Origin: Cordilura impudica | Taxonomy: Eukaryota; Arthropoda; Insecta; Diptera; Scathophagidae | NCBI GenBank assembly: GCA_963682025.1 | Contig: OY821519.1 | Location: forward strand, 139,729,429-139,793,428 | Direction of reading: 5' to 3' | DNA length: 64,000 nucleotides | In this document: one piece after another, positions 10,916 to 22,895 of the stretch | Layout of the letters: each line of letters begins with the position of its first letter | How positions within the stretch are numbered: position 1 is the first letter of the stretch | The notes under the pieces: model-generated | The model's input: the letters and a program-made list of their open reading frames with translations, nothing else | Told to the model about the DNA's origin: nothing | Database searches by the model: none | Position numbers and translations under genes: made by a program

Positions 10916-12055
10916 TTTTATTAAATCTGCCCATAAGTTTTCACAACACAAACATTTTCTTTCAAAAAAAAAAACTTCTCATAACCAAGTTGAGGGTGTT
11001 AATTGATTCAGCGAAGACTACAGAAATTCTTTTCTAGTGTTAACCTGTTGTTGAAATATTAAATCATGTTTGCACTAAAAGCCATGAATGAATGAAACGT
11101 GAGATTTGTTAGTATTTTTTTGTAATACATATTCCCACAATCACAGACTTTCCATGGTTGCTTTTGTTGTCAGTTCTTATTTCATTTTAGAATTTTTTTT
11201 TTGCGGATGTTTATTTCAACAATTTAAAAATAAAATGCGTTATTTGTTTATTTTTGTAATTTAATTTCAATTAGTTGGTAAGCTTTTGTTTATTTATTAG
11301 CTATGAAATTATTTTTTAATGAAAATATTTAATAGCCTTGATTGTCTACAAATGTCTACAAAGAATGTGAGAAAAGTTTAATAAGAGTAAAAATATTATT
11401 CTACATAACCTAATTCAAAAAGATAAAAAAAAATCGGTGACCTCTACGGTTTGTGAAGAGCATTACGATACTATAGCGCAGTAGCGTTGAATCCGGCATT
11501 CGGATTTTAAAACTACTTGGCTTAAAGCGTACAACCAGCCGAATCCATGGCTGAAATTTAATAGGCAACACTTAAGTAATTTAAATAGATGCACATTTTC
11601 ATGCCTTCGAAACTACCTTCCTTGCGCTAAAGCGCATGAACAAAAAGTGTAAGTACGAGTGAATGTGAGATGGACGCATATTCAAACCTCAAGGCCGCCC
11701 TAAGTAGAAAAATTTCATATATAAACAATCAATTATAACAATTATTACAATGTTTAACACAATCATTGATAAAGGCTGAGCTGCCAGAAACCTCTCTAAT
11801 TACGAATACTGAGTAGTTCTGAATTTTAGAAAAATATGCTCTACCACGAACTATTAAAAACTTTCATTGATATTAATATAAATCTGTTGTGTAAAAAGTT
11901 AAATTTCAAATTTAAACAATATCAAATAGAAATTGAGAGTATCCACAAAAAAAGTGAGAGTATACAAATTTATAAATTGAGAAAAAAAAAATATTATATT
12001 AAGCACATAAGAGCATTGAATTCGGTTTAAATCCCACTTATTCATCTTTTGAATA
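10916..12055. other. No recognisable feature
   Basis: AT-rich. Small open frames at 11836-12030 and opposite are low-complexity Lys/Ile-rich and show no domain. Confidence 0.5.
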
Positions 12056-12059
12056 TTAT

Positions 12060-12205
12060 GTTTACAGTTCCCAAATTTCCAAGTGCGCGATCGATCGCAG
12101 TATGTTTCTCTTGGAGGATGTTCCACAGAACTCAGTATTAGGTCCTATATTATTCTTGGCCTATTTAAGTGATTGCATTTCACTTATGGATAATAAATGT
12201 CTTGA
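12060..12205 (+). pseudogene. Non-LTR reverse transcriptase scrap (motif B)
   Basis: Two adjacent frames give RSQYVSLGG and then DVPQNSVLGPILFLAYLSDC, the RT block G-V-P-Q-G-S-V-L-G-P-x-L-F-x-x-Y, with a frameshift between them and MDNKCLERK after. An isolated fragment. Confidence 0.65.
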
Positions 12206-12452
12206 AAGAAAAACTTTTATGTAATAGGAAATATATTTGAAATACATAAACTTTCTACTTTGAGAGTTTTTCTACGTAACATATATCCTGAGTTCACCAA
12301 AATATGAAAAATTATATTTAGGAAAATATTTACAAATGAAAAAATTTCTTATATGGACATTTTTCTATAAGTTTCATTTTAGAGTTCTTAACAGTAAAAT
12401 ATCACCAATTTTTTTCTTCTTTTTAAAATCTAAAAATAGTTATTTCATTTTT

Positions 12453-12881
12453 ATGCCATATACCATTATCTGCTGATGTTCGTAACTGCCAAAAATGTTT
12501 CACCTAGACCCATCTTTTATTATACCGATCAACTCAAAATCACTTTCTTAGTCTATTGAACGACGTCCGTATGCTCGCCTGTCTGTCCGCCCGTCTGTCT
12601 GCCCGCCCGTCTGCCTGTCCGTCCATGGAAATCTTTTAATTAAACTACAGGTCGCAAATATGAATGTCTTTTTATTAAATTTTGTATAAACTATTGAAAT
12701 TTGTGAAAATCGGTGCATGTTCAGACCTAGTTATAGTGTAAATGAATCCTATGAGATCGACTTAAATTGTCATAAGATCCCAACAATCATATAAATCTAG
12801 GTCAAATTTGGTTTACGTATGTTTACTATACCAAAAATAAACCCTGTAAAGCTGTTTGCTGATCTTCACTTAGATATATTA
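12453..12881 (-). mobile_element. HINE-A copy b, 5'-truncated
   Basis: Minus orientation: a diverged 3' terminal box near 12455, a GTCTGTC/GCCCGCC-type microsatellite at 12560-12625, then the family interior. It stops abruptly at about 12880 where a plus-oriented 5' end begins. More diverged than the neighbouring copy d. Confidence 0.7.
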
Positions 12882-12987
12882 TACAAGTAAGAAAATTATA
12901 GTCGGTCTAGACCCAATACCATGCGTTTGGAGACCCTACCTCTTAGGTCTCCAAACCAAATTTGAGTGGCATTGTAATTCATGTTTT
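12882..12987 (+). mobile_element. HINE-A 5'-end fragment c
   Basis: About 100 bp carrying ACAAGTAAGAAAATTATAGT and the start of the palindrome (cut short), then the interior up to ATTTGAGTGGCATT. It abuts the 3' end of copy d head-to-head. Confidence 0.75.
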
Positions 12988-13778
12988 TATTCCCTATACC
13001 ACTATGTGGTTTGGGTATAATGACTTTGTGCTGCTGTTTGTAACTACCAAAAATATTTGACCTAGGCCCATCTTTTATTATACCGATCCAATCAGAATCA
13101 CTTTCTGATTCGATTTAACGATGTCCGTCCGTCCGTCTGTGTGTCCATGTAAAGCTTGTAATCAAACTGCAGGTCGCAAATATGAATATATTTTTATGAA
13201 ATTTTGTATATAAGCTTTCATCGATCATGGAATGAACGCTATTGAAAGTGGTGAGAATCGGTCCATGTTCACACCTAGCCCCCATACAAATGACCCCTAT
13301 GAAATCAACATAAATTGCCATAAGATCCAAATTATCATATAAATCTTAGTCAAATTGGGTTTGTATGTGTTTATTACATCCATTAATCAGTAGTTTAAAA
13401 ATGGTCCCTATGGGACAACTCTTAGTCATAGGCCCCATATAGAGCTGCTTCCCGATCTTCACTTAAATCTATCAAAAAAACAAAAATATTGCAAGGATTC
13501 TTTTCAAATTTTGTTTGTATATATTTTTGCAAAATACAAGAGACCTTACCAAACATGGTCAGGATCGGTCCATTTTTGGACCTAGTCCCCATATAGATAT
13601 AGCATCCTATATGAACTTTTTCATATCTGCAGCAAAAAAATTAACAAAAATCCCACTCAAATTTGTTTTATGCTTATTTTCTATGTCCAGTCAGTTGGGT
13701 CTATGAGATAGGGTTTCTAAACGCATGGTAAAGGGTATCGTATAGTCGGTGTAGACCGACTATAATTTTCTTACTTGT
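12988..13778 (-). mobile_element. HINE-A copy d, full length
   Basis: Runs from the 3' box (TATACCACTATGTGGTTTGG) through a GTCC microsatellite at about 13120-13140 to a 5' palindrome with one change (TAGTCGGTGTAGACCGACTA) and CTTACTTGT. About 790 bp. The open frames inside it are by-products of the repeat. Confidence 0.85.
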
Positions 13779-13789
13779 TTTTTTTTTTT

Positions 13790-14214
13790 GCTTTCGGCTA
13801 TGAAAAAGCTCATATCGGATGGACATTTCCTGGTAATGTCACTTATTGTTTGCAGAAATATATACAAACCAGATTTGAGAAAAATCTGTGAATTTTGTTT
13901 GTTTTTAATAGATTTAAGTCAACATCGGGAATCAGTTTCATATGGGAACTACGACTAGGAATTGTCCTATATTTTCAGCAATTTCAATAGCGTTCATCCT
14001 ATGGTCGATAAAAGCTTATATACCAAATTTGATCAAATTATATTTATATTTGCGACGTGTAGTTTGAACAAGGTTTACATGGGCACACAGATGGACGGAC
14101 CGATATTGCTAAATGGATTCAAAGGATTAAAGGTTCTAGGTCAAATATTTTTGGTAGTTACAAACATCAGCACATAGTCATTATACCCAAACTACATAGT
14201 GGTATAGGGTATGA
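13790..14214 (+). mobile_element. HINE-A copy e, 5'-truncated
   Basis: Starts inside the family interior (GGCTATGAAAAAGCTCATAT) and continues to the 3' box CATAGTGGTATAGGGTAT. The microsatellite is reduced to about two units (GATGGACGGACC). Confidence 0.7.
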
Positions 14215-14475
14215 AAACGAAAAATATTGCAAAGATTTTCCTCAAATTTGGCGTGAATATTATTTTGCAAAAAATATGTGACTTTACCACATATGATCCA
14301 TTTTTGGACATATATGGAGAATATAAATATAGCATCCGATATGAACTGTTCCATATCAGCAGGCAAAAAAGCTGTTTGCAATGCCACTCGAATTTGGTTT
14401 AAGCTTATTTTCTTGACCTAATTACTTGGATCTGAAACCCTTTCACTAAACACATGGTGTAGAGTATCTTACATG
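14215..14475 (-). mobile_element. HINE-A copy f, fragment
   Basis: Minus-oriented interior (AAATATTGCAAAGATTTTCC, TTACCACATATGATCC) up to a decayed 5' region. It directly abuts the 3' box of copy e. Confidence 0.6.
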
Positions 14476-14559
14476 TTTCATAATAACTAGGTACATTTTC
14501 AGGAAAATCTACTTTATTATTATTTTTCTGGCATATCGGCAATTTTTTGTATTTATTTC

Positions 14560-15095
14560 AGTATAAAAAGAATATAACCCATAAAAATCAAATTTTTTAT
14601 TAAAACTCTTTCTCTTTTTTTTTGCATATGAGTTTTGAATCTCTCCGTGACTGTGAGTGATTTTGCGTGACTATTTTAAAATTAATCTTTGGTCACAACA
14701 AGTCTATGCATCGATCGGATGAGTAGAAGTGAGGTTTTAAGCTTTCCGTGACTGTGTGTGACAATGCGTGACTGTGCGTGACTAAGTCAAAGTTAATCTT
14801 TTTTCACATCAATTCTATCATCCAATTTTCTGATCTATCGTATAATGGGAAATGGGTTTTAAATCGCTCCGTGACTGTGCGTGACTATGCGTGACTATGC
14901 GTGACTAAGTCAAAGTTAATATTTTTTCACAGCAAGTGTATGGACTACCCCAAAATTAATTCGTAGTGACAACAAGACTATGTGCCAAGTTTAAGATCAA
15001 TTGGATAAGGGGGAATGGGGTTGACCCACGACAGACACACAGACAGACAGACAGACAGACAGAGAGTATGAGTTAAAAGAAAGAGTTTAAAAAGG
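14560..15095 (-). repeat. GTGACT-rich tandem repeat element (family S), copy 1
   Basis: At least three tandem units of roughly 100-125 bp. Each opens with clustered GTGACT/GCGTGACT motifs (about 14646, 14746, 14871), then AAAGTTAATNTTTTTTCACA, then a spacer containing GATCNATNG and GGGNAAATGGG. It closes with (ACAG)n at about 15032-15062. The same element in the opposite orientation is at 52500-53560. No protein coding. The (ACAG)n block links it loosely to HINE-like repeats. Confidence 0.7.
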
Positions 15096-15099
15096 TGTG

Positions 15100-15420
15100 T
15101 ACAACCTTCCATGTGCATGCATAAACAACAATAATTACAACAATCTCATACAAAATGCTAAAATTATAATAACAACATTTACAACAATGAAAATTCATAT
15201 ATTTTCAAGTTTTTTTACATTTTCTTTGAAATCTCGTGATAGCGTTTTCTAAAGACGGACAGACAATCATCGCTATTTCAACTCCGTTATAAGAATCAAA
15301 AATATCGTATATGTATATTTTTTGGGATCGAGATTTTTTGTTATAATTACTTCAAATGAAATGAAAACCTTATATATACTAACTGACTTAAGTACCATGA
15401 AGTACCCATTAAAATAGTTA
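15100..15420 (+). repeat. HINE-B (mini-me) fragment, diverged
   Basis: Contains ACAACAATAATTACAAC-type sequence, AGACGGACAGACAATCATCG and TTTTTGGGATCGAG, matching in order the 3' half of the complete HINE-B at 18797-19758. The terminal GGGTATAA box is not clear. Confidence 0.6.
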
Positions 15421-17109
15421 AATAAATATGTATTCATAAGAAGTGATTTATCATGACTTCATAAGCACTAGTCGATATGTACTTGCCAGGATTATTCAAT
15501 TAATCTTCCATCCTGTGATAAGCCCATGTTTAATTTCTTGTTTATGATCCAAATTTTCAAAATGTTTGGATCCAAGAATGTGTTCTTTTCTCTTCAACCT
15601 ACCCAAACCTATGTTTTTATATCCCAGAGCCCTTGGCTTGATAAGCCAACGGCTTGATAAGCCAACGGCTCTTCTCAGCTGTCACAAGTAGCATTGGGTG
15701 TTTAAAATCAACCTATATACCTGATATCCATTGCTTCTTAATAGAATGGTCCTGAATAATTTTGTATCACCACATACCAAATGTCCACAAAATTGGAATT
15801 AAATCGAGGTATAACAAATGTTGGTACCATCTGCAAAACATGACTACTTTTAAGGAGACCTGAATGGTAATTTGTTCTCTAAATAATTTCAAATGTGGAG
15901 AGTATAATAATTTTTGTGAACCTGAATCTTTTTTACAAATTCTTCAACTACAAAAATTTATTGTAACTAAAAATTTTAGAAAATGCAAATATTTTAGTTT
16001 ACACGTTTCAGCATTTCAGTTTTAACTACAATCTGTGACCGTATTCCAATTATGAATTTCATTAAACTCAGACCGTCATCTAACAAACGCATCATTCTAA
16101 TTATGAATTACATCTGGTCTAATTAAACGCCTGCATATGTGGCATATGCATATGTGAAATGTACACAATTCGGAGGTCTGATTATTTGACAAACCTACTT
16201 GAGATGGGCAAAAGTTGGGCAAAAGAAAGAAAATTGAATAAACCACTTGAAAGATAGTGACATCTTTAATAGAAGCCGCCCTCATACATGTGACATTAAA
16301 GATATCAAAATGTGTGAAGATGCCATCCATAGTAGATACAGACAAACAAATGAAACATTTGTTAATTCGAACTCACAATTCAATTCTCAACATAAATATG
16401 CATAATAATAAGATACTTGAAAGTAAACCAACAATAAGTTCATATGAAACTAGAACTAGAATTTCATTTGTTTTTGAGAAAAATTATTAGGAGAAATTAT
16501 GAATAAAATGGCGCCACTAAGTTAGTGCAATTGTAATTTTAAGTGCAGTTTTTCATTCACATAAAACTATGAATTTCGACTAGACATTGATGGTTATTAG
16601 CCTAAATTAACCTTGCTTTCTTTTTAAGAATTCATTAGTTAATAATGTTCTTATAACCTTGTCTGTTTGCAATAAAACTCAAACAAAAAAATGTTTATAT
16701 TGAGATGTTGAAATTCAGAAACAAAGATATTCTTTTGTATGAAATTTTAATTTAATTTTTTTTTCGGTTACGTTTTCAACTTTATTTTTTGCTATTTAAG
16801 TGTTTAAGCATTTATGGCCCACATTTGAACAGGTAATAATAATTTTGGTTTAGTTTTATTGCACCCTTGAGACATTCTTAAAAATTTGTCTTTTAGTTAC
16901 TTGAAACAATGCAGGTGGTCGCTCGGCCATGTAAAGTTGTTTGGTAGATTTATGCAGAATTTATGAGGCGTTTTTCATAATGACCAATATTTGTCGCCAT
17001 TACTTAAGTAGTTGTTAATGTTGTTTTAATTACAAAACACTTTACGATCCATATTGCCACATAGCATATCGTTAGACATATTGGCAAAACAAAAAAAATA
17101 ATTGCAAAT
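15421..17109. other. No recognisable feature
   Basis: AT-rich. Contains a 16-bp direct duplication, GGCTTGATAAGCCAAC, at about 15633-15665. ORFs at 16097-16490 lie on opposite strands and have no domain. Confidence 0.5.
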
Positions 17110-17485
17110 ATGTAAGAAAATTCTGGTCGGTCCAGACCGTCTATACAAAAATCATAAATAAAATAAATAAAATTGTGTTCCGCAGATATGAAAAAGTTTA
17201 TAGCGGATGCTATTTTTACCTGGTTGAAAAATGGACTGATCATGACTATATTTAATAAATCCACTCTTATTTCCTAAAAATATATAGAAAGCAGCTTTGC
17301 TGTATTTGTATTTTTCATAGATTTAAGTGAATATTGGAACGCAGCTCTATATCACAACGAATGGTCGTATAGGATTTCTATTTGGACTATTGCTCAATGG
17401 ATATAATACAAGCACAGTAGCAGAATATGACCGAGATCTGCGGCAATTTTAGCCGATCTCATAGGGGTCATTTGTATGCGGACTA
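17110..17485 (+). mobile_element. HINE-A copy g, 3'-truncated
   Basis: Decayed 5' palindrome (GGTCGGTCCAGACCGTCTAT) and interior as far as CATTTGTATGCGGACTA, where a family-T terminus begins. Confidence 0.65.
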
Positions 17486-17563
17486 AGGACAGAGTTCGAA
17501 AAAATCTTAAGGGTGGGGTAAGGTTTTAAAGGCGAAAAACAGGTATATTTTCATGATTTTATT

Positions 17564-17761
17564 TCATATTCACGTTATAGCACAACATTTGATGTGTCTT
17601 TGAAAAAAAGTTCATCTGAAAATGTTAATAAAGAAGTCCGTGACAACCAATCTCCGGAGAAGCCTCGAAAAAAGTTGTTATACGGTGAACAACATAACTT
17701 GCTCCCGGATTATATGAAACAAAAAATCGAAATTTGGTTAAAAGGTGAAATGTTTCCCTAG
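17564..17761 (+). pseudogene. Unassigned open fragment inside copy A
   Basis: A frame without ATG reads TTFDVSLKKSSSENVNKEV, then SPEKPRKKLLYGEQHNLLPD and YMKQKIEIWLKGEMFP before TAG. It has normal amino-acid composition, unlike the surrounding AT-rich frames, so it may be a remnant exon of a transposon protein. Not recognised. Confidence 0.3.
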
Positions 17762-18440
17762 GTAATCAAGAAGATTTTTTTTTTTTTTTTTGGTAGAATT
17801 TCGAAGTGAAAAACACGATTTTTGCTATAAAATTTCGGTGAATTTATTGTTAAAAAATGGAGAAAATTGGTGAAAGAAAAAAAAACTGTTCCTGACTACC
17901 TGTTGATTTATGTGTAGATATAGTATATAAACTGTTAAAACGATCGGTCAAGTAGATTTTGAGTCCGATTTAAAGTGTTTACGATATAACGTATGAGGGC
18001 AGGTCGCTTGTAACGCTGTATCTTCGTTAGTTTTGCTCTAATTTCCTTGAAATTTTGATACAACACTCTCAACATGTTGTACATTCAGAAAAAAATATAA
18101 AAAAAATTCAATAAAAAATCTTTTACGAGAGCCCACTATCGCTGCACTAGCCTCATTTCGTCATCCATTATGTATCTGGATTATTTTTTTTTTTATTAAA
18201 TATGATTTCAATTGTTACAGCATTCCTGTTTGAAAATTTTTCAACTTCGTGCGATTTTAGACCTTCATTGGCTTTAACTTTTTTTGTCAAATAGACCGAG
18301 CACTGAGGTAACGGGACTGCTTTCCTACCGGCTGTAGGAATTTCAATTTCCCTTCCATATTCTTGGCCTTACAAACATCATGTTCACTTTTCTTTCTTCA
18401 CGAATCAAGTTTCCTATCAATGGTTAAATTATCTTGATAT

Positions 18441-18623
18441 TTTCTAATAACAATGAAAACTGTTTGACAGTAGACATTTGAAACTTTGGCCAACTTTTTG
18501 CATGACCAAATTGGATTTCGATAGATTCCGGTTTTCAACAACATCCCACTTGGCCCTACAAAAAGTTGGCCAAAGAATCAAAGGTCTGCCGTCAAACTGC
18601 TTCCAATGTTATTAGAAACAGAG
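18441..18623. repeat. Inverted repeat of about 65 bp inside copy A
   Basis: CAAAAAGTTGGCCAAAG and the following GTCAAAC/TGTTATTAGAAA blocks at 18556-18623 recur in reverse complement at 18441-18506, about 50 bp apart and diverged. The inversion point explains why transposase parts lie on both strands. Confidence 0.75.
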
Positions 18624-18796
18624 CACGGAATTTGAGATCATGTTTCATCATGTTTCCTACTGCATAAAGGCCACGAAACGTATGTAGTGGTTGATTTTTA
18701 GCAGCGTCCGGGTCAAAATTTTTATGTTACTAATGCTCGAGGGAATGTTGAAGATAAGTTTAGCACTCAAAAGCAGTCAAAATTAAAAAAAAAACA

Positions 18797-19758
18797 AGAG
18801 TGTTAAATTCGGCTGTGCCGAATCTTTGATACCCTTCACCTCGGTTTGAGTATTGATAATAAATGTAAACAAAATATTGGAAAAATATGCATGCCTTTTC
18901 TATATGCATGCGTTTCCGGTTATATGACATAACTTCTCGTTGAATTTAGTTTTTGCTAATTAAATAGCTCGCCTTAACCTCCATTGCAAAGGTAATGGTT
19001 ATGTAGGGTGGCTATATGCATTAAATCGTGCTAATTGGAGATGGCTGGTTTGCAGGCAGGCTCGTGGCAATGACAGAAATGATCTAATAAATTTTTTTAG
19101 TGATGCCAAAACAATGAAAACTGTTAAATTTTTCTACCAGAGTTGATAAAAATAATGTACAAAGGGTTAGTTTTTATTATATTATTACCACAATGACCAC
19201 CAAAACAATAAGTCCAGCTATGACAACAATACAACATTTAGAATAACAACAAGAACAATATTGCAACATCATATTTTTCACTTTTTTTTTAATTTTTCAG
19301 AGATTTCCCAGGACCTATTCCACCGATTTTAATGACTTTTGAAATATAAATCTTTCCAAGAATTTGGTGAATCATTCTCACTGAAAATGATCACCTTAGC
19401 TATCCTATTGAGTGCGTGATCGTGACAAGAACAACATAGAAAATTATATTTTTTCAAGACTTTTTTTAGTTCTTCATTCAAATCTCGGGCCCTAATCAAC
19501 CGATTTGGACGATTTTAAATAGAAAACTTCTCAGGATGTCAGTGAATTATATCTTATGTCAACCAGTACCCTAGCTGCCCGATTGATGCCGTCATCGTGA
19601 TTTCCACAGACGGACAGACGGACATCGCTATATCAACTCCGGTTGTTACAAGGATCACAAATATAAATATTTTATGGGGTCCAAAATTTTTTTTCTAATT
19701 ATTACAAACGGAATGACAAACTTATATATACCCTCTGCACACTGGAGTGGAGGGTATA
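18797..19758 (+). mobile_element. HINE-B (mini-me) element, full length
   Basis: Starts AACAAGAGTGTTAAATTCGG with a palindrome GATTCGGC-type (ATTCGGCTGTGCCGAAT), then GATACCCTTCACC. It has CAGACGGACAGACGGACATC at about 19608, the dipteran core ATTTTATGGGGTCC, CAAACGGAATGACAAAC and a 3' hairpin ACCCTCTGCACACTGGAGTG followed by GAGGGTATAA. The layout parallels HINE-A but the sequence differs. It sits inside the transposase of family T copy A, with A-rich flanks on both sides. Confidence 0.85.
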
Positions 19759-20299
19759 AAAAAAATTTCCTTGTATTACAAGCAATATACAGTTGCGGCC
19801 AAAAAAGCAAGTCCCTTTTCACAACGGTTTCTATAAATACCGATATTCATATTTTTGGCCTGATTTTACATCGTGTCAATACGGCGAGAAAACTATTGAG
19901 TGGTATAAGAACAATAGCTTGGTTTTTATACCAAGGCAGGCAAATCCTACACACTTTCTGAAGTTAAGGTCAGCAGGGCTCTTGTGAAAAGGGAGTTGAA
20001 GAGTACGAAAATAGTGTCATAAAATGCGATGGAGATGAACTATCTGTTTAAAAAAAATGGAAGGGTTTCTGAAAAGGTCTATAAATTCAAATATTGGGAT
20101 TAGAATAGGTTTTTTTTTGAGGATGACAAGTAACCACCTTCTAAAATTTTATGGTACACCCACACAACTGATGCTGATGTTTGATATGGTAAATTTGGCA
20201 TTTGTCTTTATTAGATCTATTCATGATCCCCTGAGTGTTGGTCAATAAGTAAAAACAAAATTTTTATATATTTGCAATACTGTCATCCGATATAATAAT

Positions 20300-20577
20300 G
20301 TATACCTGGGTTAACAATTACATTAATGTCAATTGTTGTCAATTATTGTCAGTTGTATGAAAACGGGTTTTAATGTCTTGTCATTTACAACCCCTGGCAA
20401 CATTTGACATCTGAAATGAAATTGCCAGCATGTTGGCAATTTGTAAGTGTTTGACAGCCGGATTTTTTGTTCGTTTATAAGATGTAATGAATACGTAATG
20501 AATAGAAAATTACGAGATGTCAGTTGAGGCAATTGTTTGTTGTCAGCTTATATGACATAGTGAAAACCAGGCATAAG
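20300..20577. repeat. Possible MITE with imperfect inverted ends
   Basis: Left TACCTGGGTTAACAATTAC and right (reverse complement) TGCCTGGTTTTCACTATGTC are similar, and multiple TTGTCA/TGACAA motifs occur inside. Target duplication is not clear. Confidence 0.4.
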
Positions 20578-20929
20578 AAAATAAAATTGACTTCAAGAAA
20601 AAGAAACATGATCGGGTCAATTTTAAACCCATAATATTAAAATCCTACATAAACTTCAACTTAAATTTTGGTTAACCTAATCAGTATGATTGGGTTTTTG
20701 ATCATTTGTGGATCACTTTTCCCAACCCTCAAAAAATATATGAAAAACAATTACTTAAAAACTCGAATGACTTTTAGCTGATAATTGGACTGTGTTACTT
20801 TTTGTAAATGTTCACAATGCGAAACAGACTTAGCTTAAGATCCTTGAAAATCTATCCAAGGTCGATATGAGGCACACACATTCATTTAGTAATGATCTGC
20901 ATGTATATACATATGTTTTAGAGAGTTTA

Positions 20930-22895
20930 AAGGTGGAAACACAACTGGGACGAATGACGAATTTCGCACAGCTCAACGAATTTACGCAACGAATTGTTGC
21001 CGAAATACAATTACGACGAATTCACATAACAGCTGTAACGTCATTTGAAATTGTTTTTAATTTATAATATGTACATTAGGGTTATGACTAATCTTTTACA
21101 AAGTTTTTACCTATCACCACGTGATATGCAATACTAAACTAATAATAAAAATCGTGTTTGCAGATCATTTTGCCGGAAAAACCTTCCGCACCAAATGTAA
21201 TTTCAAAAAACACACTGAATTTTTTTTTATTTTTATTTTTATATTTTTTATTAAATTAATATATACATATTTACATAGTAAAAAAATTATTTAAACAATG
21301 TAGATTTTCGAGGTATGATTATTTATTTATTTGAATATTGTATGATATAAATTGAAGATTTAAAGTGCGACTATTTTTGCAGAAAGGAAGGGAAATGTCC
21401 TGAACAACTTTTATATCACGTTCCGCACAAATATTACTACGCTGCTGATTTATTATTTACGACTTCTGCATAACCCCATGCCTTATAAAACACTCATTAC
21501 CTTTTTAAATTTAATAATTCAAAATTGTCTTCGTGGAAACAATGGTCTGAAAACCATACGTCGTACCATGCATCACATATAAATTGACATATTTTATATA
21601 GCACTAATGTGAGCTCCAAAATGATATATATATTACTCAATTCCGATACTAAAAAGTTATATACAAGTCAATGTACAAACTTTGGAGGTCCAAAACAAGT
21701 AAGAAAATTATAGTCGGTCTAGACCGACCATATGATACCCCATACCATGGTTTAGAGACCCTACCTTTCGGTCCGACTAATTCGATATACAAAATAAGCA
21801 TAAACCAAATTTGAGTGACATTGTTATTAATTTTTTGCTGCAAATATGAAAAAGTTCATATCGGGTGCTATATTTATATGGGGACTAGGTCGAAAAGTGG
21901 ACCGATCTTGACCATATTTGGTAAAGTCACTTATATTTTGGAAAAATATATATAAACCAAATTTGAGAAAAATCTGTGCAATTTTTTTTTTTTTTTTGTT
22001 AGATTTAAGTGAAGATCGGGAAGCAGTTTCTATGGGACCTATGAATAAGAATTGTCCTATAGGTATTATTTTTGGACTACTAATTAATGGATATAATAAA
22101 CACATACAGACCCAATTTGACTGAGATCTATATTATAATTTGGATCTTATGGCACATCATGTCGGTTTCATAGGGGTCATTTGTATGGGGGCTAGGTCTG
22201 AACATGGACCGAATTTCACCAATTTCAATAGCGTTCATCCTATGGCCAATGAAAGCTTATGTACCAAATTTCATCAAAATATATTCATATTTGCGACCTG
22301 TAGTTTGATTAAAAGCTTTACATGGACACACAGACGGACGGACGGACGGACGGACGGACATTGCTAAATCGACTCAGAAAGTGATTTTGAGTCGATCGGT
22401 ATAATAAAAGATGAGTCTAGGTCAAATATTTTTGGTAGTTACAAACAGCAGCACAAAGTCATTATACCCAAACCACATAGTGAAAAAATTGCATAAATTT
22501 TCATTAATAAATTAATTTTGTCATTTTTGTTTAAATGTTGTAGCTGATAGTGTGACCATATTTAAAAAAAAAAAGAACCACTAAACGAAAAAGAATAAAT
22601 ATTAACAAAAAACTATGTAAAAGAAAATTATATAATTAAAAATAGATTTTATTTATCTTCTAAATTATAAATAAAATATAAAACAATTCTTACAGACAAA
22701 AATCACTTTATTTACTAAAACATTTGAAAAACTAAAATAAAATACGGTCACAGAGTCCGCAGAGTTCGTTACGCAATACGTATTTCGTTCGACGAACTGA
22801 TTGAGAGCATTTTCATATACACAAATGTGTTTTATTTCTGACGACGAATATTCGGAACGAAAAATTCGTCGTTCGTCCCATTTATGTTTTCAACT
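20930..22895. mobile_element. Candidate ~1.96-kb TIR element containing HINE-A copy h
   Basis: Left end GTGGAAACACAACTGGGACG then AATGACGAAT; right end, reverse-complemented, GTTGAAAACATAAATGGGAC then GAACGACGAAT. Subterminal ACGAAT/ATTCGT motifs are enriched on both sides. The interior is AT-rich without a recognisable transposase and holds one HINE-A. The right end abuts or interrupts mariner relic 3. Target duplication is unclear (GTTTAAAG against GTTTATAG is a weak candidate). Confidence 0.5.
21695..22482 (+). mobile_element. HINE-A copy h
   Basis: Starts ACAAGTAAGAAAATTATAGT with the palindrome (one change), has five ACGG units at about 22333-22358 and runs to CCAAACCACATAGTG, where the last ~13 bp of the 3' box are missing. 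Confidence 0.85.

Larger units (their letters stand above)
17486..20060 (+). pseudogene. Rearranged Tc1-like element (family T), copy A
   Basis: Starts beside TA with AGGACAGAGTTCGAAAAAAT, like the family-T terminus at 56835. Transposase pieces are scrambled. The N-terminal linker lies on the minus strand at about 18300-18450 (TIDRKLDS, then EHDVCKAKNMEG). The first-Asp region follows on the plus strand at 18640-18780 (GHETYVVVDF, PGQNFYVTNARGNVEDKFST). The core resumes after a HINE-B insertion at 19765 (QAIYSCGQKSKS), with the second-Asp block (YFWPDFTSCQYGEKTIEWYK, NNSLVFIPRQANP) and a C-terminal VKREL-like block near 20000. Family T is Tc1/mariner superfamily with an M-D-D-E-T-Y start to the core. 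The 3' terminus was not found. Confidence 0.75.

Noticed and set aside
22140..22367. Recurrent 60-80 aa frames in HINE-A copies (MDLMAIYVDFIxVICMGARS-type) at 13115, 22140, 36036, 42623, 43646, 60595
   Set aside because: They appear wherever the repeat is intact and end in the (ACGG)n microsatellite (RRTDGRTDG). Their similarity follows DNA similarity of the repeat, several copies are broken, and nothing points to protein-level conservation.
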